NCBI GenBank assembly: GCA_019694685.1
Contig: JAIBBM010000010.1
Coordinates: 27,569 to 91,568 of the forward strand
Length of the DNA stretch: 64,000 nucleotides
Source: Leptospirales bacterium
GTDB lineage: Bacteria; Spirochaetota; Leptospiria; Leptospirales; Leptonemataceae
Direction of reading: 5' to 3'
This document shows positions 54,233 through 61,949 of this stretch, piece after piece (within the stretch, counting starts at the first letter, position 1; each line of letters opens with the position of its first letter). A program made the position numbers and the translations under genes. The notes beneath the pieces were generated by a model. That model did no database searches. It was not told the DNA's origin and saw nothing but the letters and a program-made list of their open reading frames with translations.

Positions 54233-56515
54233 TTAGTGGTGAGCTGGTTCCGCTTTGCCGTGAGCGTGAGGGATGGCACCTGTGCCTCCCTTCATGCTGG
54301 CCGCCACCAGTTCTGCCACGTCGAGCACCTGCACCTGATCCTGCATTCCGGCTGCTTTCACACCGTCTGTGATCATGACCATGCAGAATGGGCAGGCAGT
54401 GGCGATCGTGTCTGCTCCTGTTTCGAGGAGCTGATTGGTACGCTTCACGTTGACTCTGTCGTATTGTTCTTCCATCCACATCTGGGCGCCACCTGCACCG
54501 CAGCAAAGAGATGTAGAGTGATGGTCGGACGCTTCTGGAATGCCACGGCCGAGAGTTTGTTCTACAATGTTGCGAGGTTGATCGTATACATCGTTGTAAC
54601 GTCCCAGGTAGCAAGAGTCATGGTAAGTACCGCGACGAGACTTCATATCCTCTACAGTCGCAGGATCCATTTCTACTTTGCCATCGCGAATGAGATCGTC
54701 TATGAAATCAGTGTGATGCTGCACTTCATAGTTTCCACCCATTTGCGGGTATTCGTTCTTCAGTGTGTTGTAGCAATGTGGACACGCGGTTACAACTTTT
54801 TTCACGTTGTAACGATTCATGGTTTCGATGTTTGTCTGTGCGAGAGTCTGGAAGAGATACTCGTTTCCACCGCGGCGTGCGCTATCTCCTGTGCAATTTT
54901 CTTCCGTGCCCAGGATGCTGAACTTCACGCCCGCACCTTGCATGATCTTCACGAAAGAACGTGCGATGGTTTTGTTGCGATCGTCAAAAGATCCAGCGCA
55001 TCCAACCCAGTAGAGTACATCTACGTTTGAATCTTCTGCCATGGTCTTCACGTTCAGATCAGCACACCAGTCCGCTCTTGTATGAGCTCCCACACCCCAT
55101 GGGTTGGAGTTGTTTTCCATATTCTGGAACGCGAGCTGAAGGTGAGAAGGAAAACGGCTTTCTGCTAGAACCAGGTTGCGGCGCATTTCTAGAATGGCTT
55201 CTAGCTGGTTGTTTCCTACAGGGCAGGCTTCTACGCATGCGTAGCAGGAAGTACATCCCCACAGTTCTTCTTCTGTGATGAAAGGATCTCCAATGAGTGC
55301 TGCTGCTGGATCTTCTGTTTTGAGAAGAGTGTTCGTGTTTTCGATCATGGAATGCTTGATATCCACCATGATCTTCTTTGGATCGAGAGGTTTGCCTGTG
55401 CGATTGGCAGGACACTGCACTGTGCATCTGCCGCATTCAATGCAGGAAAGACCGTCGAGCATGCTGGTCCAGGGAAGTTCGCGAACATTGCCTGCTCCAT
55501 AGACTGCTGCGTTTTCCATGTCCATGTGAGTCATCTGGCCGCGCGGGGTTCCGCGAATCATGAAGAAGTTCATGGGGGCGAAGATGAGATGAGAATGCTT
55601 GGAAAGTGGAACCACTACCATGAAACCGTATACGGTTACAATGTGAGCCCACCATGCGAAATTGCGCACTGCGAGAGCTTCCGCTCCACCGCTCATGCCA
55701 AGTGCAGTGAGGAGCTTGAGAACGGAGCTTGAAACCCAGGTATGTGTTCCTTTGCCGCTGATTACGGATTGCGCCGCGCCTCCGGTGAGAGTGGACACCA
55801 TCAGTGTTCCAATCATCAGAAGAACAATGGCCGATTGCGTAGATGGAACATCGAGACCTTTGGAACGAAGAGCCCATCTTCTATAAGCAAAGAATACGAG
55901 CCCGGTTAGAACCAGAGCAGACATATTCTGAATGAGCATTTCGAATACTTCCGTTCCAGCGGATGTGATCAGTCCAAACGCAAGACCGAATTGTGCGAGG
56001 AGTAGAATGGCAAAGAACCATTCTGATCCAGCGTTGCGATTTGCTTTGAACTTCTTTCCAATCTTGAGATTGTTATAGAGAAGAAAGGTCAAAGTCATCG
56101 TGATCAGAAGACCGGCGATGCACAGAAGCACCTGGTTTGGATCTTTGAAAGTCAGTATGGCTGGAATGTAATCCGGAATCAGAAATTCGTAGGGTTCAAT
56201 GCCGCTTGATTTGAAGAAACTCCAGAGGTTCCCGGCCACCATCTGGCTCATGGTGTGGAGGCCGTATACCAGGAAGCCGTAGAAGATGAATGCGTGCATG
56301 GCTCCGCGCACTGGATGCTTGAATAGTTTTTGCTGCAGAACCACATTGAATATGAACGATCGGATGCGAGCGCCCATATCCGCGAGAGTCGCAGCCTTCT
56401 GGCCTTTAGCCACCGTCTTGAGACGGTAAACCACTGCGCCCACAAAGATGGCGCTTGCGGCCAGGAAAAGGAGAATGTGAAAAGCGTGAATGAGGATATC
56501 TTGAGTCGAAGGCAT
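54233..56515 (-). CDS. FadF-like membrane iron-sulfur reductase (HdrD/GlpC-type)
   Basis: A 760-residue membrane electron-transfer protein. Residues 1-330 hold about six to seven hydrophobic helices with His residues suitable for heme b. Two [4Fe-4S] clusters follow (CIECGRCTVQCP near residue 360, CTSCYACVEACPVG near 420), then two CCG domains (WVGCAGSFDDR to NCTGDSARRGG, and HDSCYLGRYNDVY to LCCGAGGAQMW). The same architecture occurs in FadF/EMO-type EtfAB:quinone reductases that take electrons from electron-transfer flavoprotein into the quinone pool. No etfAB is in the window. Convergent partner side: the MORN lipoprotein gene. Confidence 0.85.
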   Translation of the reverse strand: MPSTQDILIHAFHILLFLAASAIFVGAVVYRLKTVAKGQKAATLADMGARIRSFIFNVVLQQKLFKHPVRGAMHAFIFYGFLVYGLHTMSQMVAGNLWSFFKSSGIEPYEFLIPDYIPAILTFKDPNQVLLCIAGLLITMTLTFLLYNNLKIGKKFKANRNAGSEWFFAILLLAQFGLAFGLITSAGTEVFEMLIQNMSALVLTGLVFFAYRRWALRSKGLDVPSTQSAIVLLMIGTLMVSTLTGGAAQSVISGKGTHTWVSSSVLKLLTALGMSGGAEALAVRNFAWWAHIVTVYGFMVVVPLSKHSHLIFAPMNFFMIRGTPRGQMTHMDMENAAVYGAGNVRELPWTSMLDGLSCIECGRCTVQCPANRTGKPLDPKKIMVDIKHSMIENTNTLLKTEDPAAALIGDPFITEEELWGCTSCYACVEACPVGNNQLEAILEMRRNLVLAESRFPSHLQLAFQNMENNSNPWGVGAHTRADWCADLNVKTMAEDSNVDVLYWVGCAGSFDDRNKTIARSFVKIMQGAGVKFSILGTEENCTGDSARRGGNEYLFQTLAQTNIETMNRYNVKKVVTACPHCYNTLKNEYPQMGGNYEVQHHTDFIDDLIRDGKVEMDPATVEDMKSRRGTYHDSCYLGRYNDVYDQPRNIVEQTLGRGIPEASDHHSTSLCCGAGGAQMWMEEQYDRVNVKRTNQLLETGADTIATACPFCMVMITDGVKAAGMQDQVQVLDVAELVAASMKGGTGAIPHAHGKAEPAHH

Positions 56516-56597
56516 AGCTAAAACCAGGGATATCCATTCAGGAATTTCGTCGAGAAAAAAGCTGTTCCTCTAGCGCGCTCTGCGGCTTCTGAACGTT

Positions 56598-57674
56598 ATG
56601 ATCCATTCGCCGGAAAGTATACTAGCCCGGGCGGAGCAGGGCGAACGCATCACGCCCGAAGAGGCTTTGACCCTGTATCGCGAAGGGGACTTCCTTGCGA
56701 TCCAGAAGACGGCCAGAGAGCTGCGAAACCGTCGTCATGATCCAGGAGTGGCTACCTACACCATGTTTCGCGTGGTCAACTACACCAACTTCTGCAACGT
56801 AGAATGCACTTTCTGCAGTTTTATGGATGAAATCGGATCCGGTAAGGGCTACGTACTTACCACAGATCAAATCCGCGATAAAATGAAAGAGTCCCTGGAG
56901 ATTGGCTGCGACCAGATGTTCCTCCAGGGTGGTGTCTATCCAGAGCTTCCTTTTGAGTATTACACGGACGTTCTATCCGCTACAAAATCTCTCGGGGACA
57001 TTCATATCCGCGGCTTCTCTCCAGTTGAATTGATCAGCATGGAAAAGACGTTCGGCATGAGTCTGCGCGAAGTGGTGCGAAAGCTCAAGGCTGCCGGTCT
57101 TGATTCTGTGCCAGGCGCCGGCGCTGAGATACTTACAGAACGCATGCGGCAGGTACTTTCTCCCAAGAAAACAACCGTGTCCGAGTGGGTGAGAGCTCTT
57201 GAAACCTGCCACGAAGAAGGGCTCCTGGGCAGCGCGAACGTTGTATTTGGTTCGGAGGAAACCCAGGAAGAGGTGATCGAACATCTGCGCGTCGTAAGAG
57301 AGCTACAGGATCGGACGCATGGCTTCCTCTCTTTCATTCCCTGGACGTTTCAGCAGCAGACAAAGCGATTCAAGGTGCGCAACATTCCTGCAACAGAGTA
57401 TCTCAAAGTGCTGGGCATCTGTCGTATTTTCCTGGACAACATTGATCATATAGAGACGTCTCTTATGGTGCTCGGAACAGGAGTTGGTTGCATTGCGCTG
57501 CACGGAGGCGCGGACGATATTTCTTCCGTGATCCTTGAAGAGAACGTGCTGCGAAGCTATGGACTCAAATCAGAAGAGAAGGTACTCGATTTTCTGCGCG
57601 ACAGCGGGTTTCGTCCGCAGTATCGCACTCTGATGTATGAGCACAAGGATAGAAAAATTCCTCAGGCCGCCTAG
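56598..57674 (+). CDS. mqnC: Cyclic dehypoxanthinyl futalosine synthase MqnC
   Basis: Radical SAM enzyme of the futalosine route to menaquinone. The 358-residue protein has the cluster motif CNVECTFC near residues 66-73, the [13 protein letters not shown] segment and [32 protein letters not shown] near residue 240 is the MqnC-type ending, distinguishing it from MqnE (FIPL). The N-terminal [13 protein letters not shown] is the usual MqnC/CofH start. Divergent from the membrane reductase, which would use the quinone. Starts 2 bases before the MBOAT gene. Confidence 0.86.
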   Translation: MIHSPESILARAEQGERITPEEALTLYREGDFLAIQKTARELRNRRHDPGVATYTMFRVVNYTNFCNVECTFCSFMDEIGSGKGYVLTTDQIRDKMKESLEIGCDQMFLQGGVYPELPFEYYTDVLSATKSLGDIHIRGFSPVELISMEKTFGMSLREVVRKLKAAGLDSVPGAGAEILTERMRQVLSPKKTTVSEWVRALETCHEEGLLGSANVVFGSEETQEEVIEHLRVVRELQDRTHGFLSFIPWTFQQQTKRFKVRNIPATEYLKVLGICRIFLDNIDHIETSLMVLGTGVGCIALHGGADDISSVILEENVLRSYGLKSEEKVLDFLRDSGFRPQYRTLMYEHKDRKIPQAA

Positions 57675-57676
57675 TC

Positions 57677-59089
57677 GTGCTGTTTAACTCACTCGCATTT
57701 CTCATATTCTTTCCGGCAGTAACGATTTCCTATTTTCTGCTGCCGCATCGATTCAGGTGGCTGCTTTTGCTTCTGGCGAGTTGCTACTTTTACATGGCCT
57801 TCGTCCCTGAGTACATTTTGATTCTGGCCGCCACCATTGCCGTGGATTTCTACGCGGGGATCATGATTGGCCGAGCAGAAGGGAAGAAGAAAGCAAATTA
57901 CCTGATGCTCAGTGTGCTTGTAAACATCGCATTCTTATTTGTTTTCAAATACTACGGATTCTTTCGCGAGAACGTAAATAGCGCGGTCGGCTCGGATCTG
58001 ATTCCCCTCTACAAGATTGTTCTTCCGATTGGTCTATCTTTCCACACGTTTCAGTCTCTCAGTTACATTTTTGAAGTATACTATGGCCGTCAGGTTCCGG
58101 TCACTCATTTTGGACGTTATGCGCTCTTTGTAATGTACTACCCGCAGCTCGTGTGCGGACCCATTGAAAGACCATTCAATCTACTCAAACAGTTCCTTGT
58201 GGAGAGACGCTTCCTGTTCTCTCGCTTTCAATCCGGAATGACTCTCATGCTCTGGGGTTTTTTCAAGAAACTCGTTGTGGCAGATCGTCTGGGTATGTTT
58301 GTAGATAGGGTCTGGAAAGAGCCCGGTTCCTTTGGTGGCATTTATCTTTTCCTCGCAGCTTGCTTCTTCTCGATCCAGATTTATTGCGATTTTTCCGGCT
58401 ATACGGACATTGCGCGTGGAGCAAGTCGCGTGATGGGAATTCGGCTGATGCTGAATTTTGATTTACCCTTCTTTTCGAAATCGATTCCAGAGCTCTGGCG
58501 CAGGTGGCACATTTCTCTTTCTAGCTGGTTTCGGGATTACGTATACATTCCTATGGGCGGCGGCAAGGTCAGCACCGTACGCAAGCATTTCAATGTGATG
58601 GTGCTCTTCTTGCTCAGTGGTTTCTGGCATGGGGCGAACTGGACGTTTATTATCTGGGGTGGATTCCATGGTGTTCTCACAGTGCTTTCTCAGGTGACCG
58701 CAGGGTTTCGCCAGTGGTTTCTTCGTGCGACCATGCTGGATCGAATTCCTCGGGTTATGGATATCTGGCGCATCGTATTGACATTCCTTCTGTTTTCCCT
58801 GGGAGCCATCTTCTTTCGTGCGAAGACCCTCTCGGATAGTCTTACTTTCATCGCCGGGATTCCTTCACTGTCCTTGAAACTTCCAGCGGATATCAGGATT
58901 CCGTACGACATTAAGTCCGGATTGCTTGTGCTAGGCATCCTGGTTTTCATTGAGACGCTTCTGGTTGCGGGAAGTTTGAATCGCTACTTTAGAAAATACA
59001 GACTCATTCCGCTCCAGGGCTTGCTTCTGGCTGCCATTCTCGTTGCCGGTGTTTTCGAAAAGCAGAGTTTCATATACTTTCAGTTTTAG
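57677..59089 (+). CDS. MBOAT-family O-acyltransferase (AlgI-like)
   Basis: A 470-residue membrane protein with about ten hydrophobic segments. The MBOAT signature WRRWHISLSSWFRDYVYIP is near residue 275, and the catalytic His is in FWHGANWTFIIWGGFHG near residue 325. It transfers acyl groups, usually acetyl, to polysaccharide or other exported glycan. It starts with GTG two bases after the mqnC stop, although the two have unrelated functions. A SGNH-like protein is encoded just downstream, the usual partner for such transferases. Confidence 0.9.
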   Translation: MLFNSLAFLIFFPAVTISYFLLPHRFRWLLLLLASCYFYMAFVPEYILILAATIAVDFYAGIMIGRAEGKKKANYLMLSVLVNIAFLFVFKYYGFFRENVNSAVGSDLIPLYKIVLPIGLSFHTFQSLSYIFEVYYGRQVPVTHFGRYALFVMYYPQLVCGPIERPFNLLKQFLVERRFLFSRFQSGMTLMLWGFFKKLVVADRLGMFVDRVWKEPGSFGGIYLFLAACFFSIQIYCDFSGYTDIARGASRVMGIRLMLNFDLPFFSKSIPELWRRWHISLSSWFRDYVYIPMGGGKVSTVRKHFNVMVLFLLSGFWHGANWTFIIWGGFHGVLTVLSQVTAGFRQWFLRATMLDRIPRVMDIWRIVLTFLLFSLGAIFFRAKTLSDSLTFIAGIPSLSLKLPADIRIPYDIKSGLLVLGILVFIETLLVAGSLNRYFRKYRLIPLQGLLLAAILVAGVFEKQSFIYFQF

Positions 59090-59125
59090 ATAGTTGATGT
59101 TTATAGAATATATGATGGATGCAGT

Positions 59126-60097
59126 ATGAAAGCGCCGTATGGCAAAATTGCAAAAAAGACGGGTCTATGGCTTGGTCTTCTACTCATCAGCGCTCTTGCG
59201 TTTGATCGAATTCTGTATCGTGCGCTTTTCCCGCTTTATGATCGAAGAAGTACTCTGTCCGGGATGAACGATGAGCTGGACGGATTCATCATCGGAAGCA
59301 GCCAGACAAGATGGGCCGTGGACGGTGGCGTGATTTCACAGAGAACAAAGTCGCGGTTTGCTGTATTTGCGCCACCGGGTGCGAATCTGGAACTGCGTTC
59401 CGCGATGCTGCGAGACTACGTAGAACGGTTTGCTGATCATCCGCCATCTTACATTGTTTTGGAAGGGCATCCTTTTTCATTTCATCCTACAAGATATCCG
59501 GACGACGCTTACAAAACTCTTCTTGGTTACAGACCGCGCGGGATTCTCCGCGAATATCTGTCGCAGCGCTATGGGGATGATCCGCTATTTCAGGGAACAA
59601 AAGTATTTCATTCTCTCGCGCTGAATTCTGAGTTCTATTTCCTTGCGTCTGCTGTGGTGGATCTTCCGATCCGGGCCATTCGACCGGTAAGTGAATTGCC
59701 ACAGGAACCGGATTTGCCCATGGAAACTAGAATTGCCCAGTGGAGAGCTTATTACGCGGAACTCAAAGATCGTGGGGCTGTGGATCCTCGCTTTGTGTCT
59801 GCTTACGCGGATTTGATGCAAGTCATATCCCGCACTGGCATTCCCATTATCGTTCTGGATTTACCCATTTATCGCCTGGATCCTCAGATGGAGAAAGACC
59901 TGTCAGTGGGAAGGCGAATCTTGCAAAAGGATCTTCCGCCTAACGTCCATTATGTGCGATTCGAAGCGGACAGGGTGGAGAACGATCCGACGTATTTCTA
60001 TGATGCGTCTCATTTGAATGCAAAAGGCAGAGCATGGCTCAGTGAAAAGCTTGCAGATGAAATCACACGGACGCTCGCGCAGTCCAAAAGCAAGTAG
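59126..60097 (+). CDS. SGNH-like membrane-anchored partner of MBOAT
   Basis: A 323-residue protein with an N-terminal anchor (GLWLGLLLISALAF) and a periplasmic domain. GFIIGSSQTRWAVDGG near residue 55 fits the block with the catalytic Ser (GSS), and YDASHLNAKGRAWL near residue 290 the DxxH block. The pattern resembles AlgX/AlgJ or DltD-like acyl-transfer partners. It follows the MBOAT gene after 36 bases. It probably completes O-acetylation of a glycan; the target is unknown. Confidence 0.75.
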   Translation: MKAPYGKIAKKTGLWLGLLLISALAFDRILYRALFPLYDRRSTLSGMNDELDGFIIGSSQTRWAVDGGVISQRTKSRFAVFAPPGANLELRSAMLRDYVERFADHPPSYIVLEGHPFSFHPTRYPDDAYKTLLGYRPRGILREYLSQRYGDDPLFQGTKVFHSLALNSEFYFLASAVVDLPIRAIRPVSELPQEPDLPMETRIAQWRAYYAELKDRGAVDPRFVSAYADLMQVISRTGIPIIVLDLPIYRLDPQMEKDLSVGRRILQKDLPPNVHYVRFEADRVENDPTYFYDASHLNAKGRAWLSEKLADEITRTLAQSKSK

Positions 60098-60108
60098 GTG
60101 TAAAATAC

Positions 60109-60134
60109 ACCGGGCTCCGTGACCGGAGCCCGGT
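60109..60134 (-). terminator. Terminator after the P83/100 gene (minus strand), possibly bidirectional
   Basis: An 11-base perfect stem (ACCGGGCTCCG at 60109-60119, CGGAGCCCGGT at 60124-60134) with a four-base loop. On the minus strand it is followed by TATTTTA, so it ends the P83/100 gene; it also lies just after the SGNH stop on the plus strand. Confidence 0.75.
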
Positions 60135-60140
60135 AACCTC

Positions 60141-61814
60141 TCAATTAGGAGGAGTAATGGTTTTCAGGTGCTTCAGATCAGAGCGCTGGTAAGCTTTGAT
60201 CGTCGTAGCCCCTGTGCCTTGCGCTTTGCCTGTAACGTAGATCTTATCATTGTAGAAAGTGATATCGGAGTCCGCATTGATTGGCTCGCTTGTGCGTGCA
60301 TCAAAGGACAGATCCGGATTGAATCTGGTCAGATAATACTGGCCATCTTTCACTTCGATTCCGTAGATCTTATTGTCTCTCAGGATCAATGGAGAACGCC
60401 AGTAGATGTTTTCTTTGGATTTTGTTTTGAGTGTGAGTTTGTCCTGGTCCAGAAGTGCCAGCAAATGCTCTTTTGAATCCGCTGCAGTTCCTTCGTACCC
60501 AATCACAAGCACTCCCTGGCCTGGAACCACGACGAATTCGCGTCCGCAGATGTTCGTATACGGGCTCTTGTAAAGGGTGTCGTCTTTGACTGGATCGAGC
60601 ATCCACAGTTCATTGGAGTAGTGGCCTTCGCTGTGGAATTTCACAAAGCGCAGGAACAGAATCTTCTCTCCAACCACGTTGTCGCTTTTCTGTTCTTTTG
60701 CATCCTGTTGTTTCTTCAGTTCATCGTTCTCTTTTTGAAGAGTGTCTACTTTCTTCTGATCTTCCGTTTTCGTCGCAGTGTTAGTTGCAGTATCTGTTTT
60801 ATTCTGATCCTGCTTTTGTTGCGTCACTTCAGCCTGAGAAGTTTTGTTTTCATTTACTTGCTGAGTAACTTTTTGCTCTTCTTTCTTTAGATTGTCTTCC
60901 TGCTTCTTCAGATCCTGCTGCTTTTGTTCTTCTTTCTTGATCTCAGTTGCATTCTTGATCGGATCTTTCGCAAGCTCCTGGAGTTTCTTTCCGGTATCCT
61001 GTTTCTGCTGCTGAACTTGCTGCTGTTGTTTCTGGATGTCCTGCTTCTTGTCTTCTAGAAGCTTTTGTTCCTGCTTGAGCTGGTCCTGCTTTTGATCGAG
61101 CTTCTTGGTTGTTTCGTCCTTGCGGCGATTTTCAATGTCTGTGAGTTGCTTTTTGTCTTCTGCTTTTGTGGTCTTGTCTGTCTCTTTCTTGATTTCAGTT
61201 GTGTTTACGTCTTGCTTGCCCGGACGAACTACGTTCTTCACCAGAGGAATCACGATTTGAGTTTTTCCTGACCAGTTGCGATAAGACCGATCAATTCCAA
61301 CTGTCTCAGGAGAGAGAGACTGGATGACTGGTTCCGAATACTTTCCTTTGAATTTGTCGAGCGCTCCGCGCTGCTTTGCATTGTAATAGAGGATGAACTT
61401 GCTGACTGTTTCTGAATCCGCAGGAGTGTATTCGAAGGCAGCTTGCGTGTAACCTGCGATAATCCGCTGGATTGCATTGATGTGTGCGAAGTTGGCCTTT
61501 GGATCAATCGTGATGATGTCCGCTCCAAACCCTGGACTGGCCGGATCGTAGACTCTTTTTACTGTAACCTGATCAATTGTTGCCTGACCGTTTGCAACGA
61601 CGTCCTGCGCCATCTTTCGGCCGGCATCGTAGCTCTGCTTTCTGGCCTGTTCTGTGGCAGGCAGGTTGGATGCGTTGATGAATTCTACTTTGCCCGTGCG
61701 GATTTCCTCTTCGGACAGGCGGGGTTTCTTAGAATCGTTCAGGTCCTTCTCTTGAGCGAACATTATAGAAGGAATGAGCACAATGGAAAGTGCAAGTGTG
61801 CGGAAGATGGTCAT
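60141..61814 (-). CDS. P83/100-family spirochaetal protein
   Basis: A 557-residue exported protein from ATG 61814, giving signal peptide MTIFRTLALSIVLIPSIMFA with cleavage near residue 20. AGGAG lies about 11 bases upstream; an ATG at 61838 is in frame. The N-terminal domain (residues about 30-200) and the C-terminal domain (about 390-555, beta-propeller-like) flank a long Lys/Gln/Glu coiled coil (about 210-380) with repeats such as KKQDIQKQQQQVQQQ. This is the layout of the Borrelia P83/100 antigen family, a spirochaete marker. Function unknown. Confidence 0.85.
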   Translation of the reverse strand: MTIFRTLALSIVLIPSIMFAQEKDLNDSKKPRLSEEEIRTGKVEFINASNLPATEQARKQSYDAGRKMAQDVVANGQATIDQVTVKRVYDPASPGFGADIITIDPKANFAHINAIQRIIAGYTQAAFEYTPADSETVSKFILYYNAKQRGALDKFKGKYSEPVIQSLSPETVGIDRSYRNWSGKTQIVIPLVKNVVRPGKQDVNTTEIKKETDKTTKAEDKKQLTDIENRRKDETTKKLDQKQDQLKQEQKLLEDKKQDIQKQQQQVQQQKQDTGKKLQELAKDPIKNATEIKKEEQKQQDLKKQEDNLKKEEQKVTQQVNENKTSQAEVTQQKQDQNKTDTATNTATKTEDQKKVDTLQKENDELKKQQDAKEQKSDNVVGEKILFLRFVKFHSEGHYSNELWMLDPVKDDTLYKSPYTNICGREFVVVPGQGVLVIGYEGTAADSKEHLLALLDQDKLTLKTKSKENIYWRSPLILRDNKIYGIEVKDGQYYLTRFNPDLSFDARTSEPINADSDITFYNDKIYVTGKAQGTGATTIKAYQRSDLKHLKTITPPN

Positions 61815-61949
61815 GGCCGAAAGATCTCCTCGGATCAAGTTGAGTCAATGTTATTTTCGGTCAGTTTAGAGCCGATCTTGCGGGCCAGAGTGGAATTGCG
61901 GACCTAAATCAAGTGACACGAGGACCCATGAATTGGACTCTGGCCTGCC

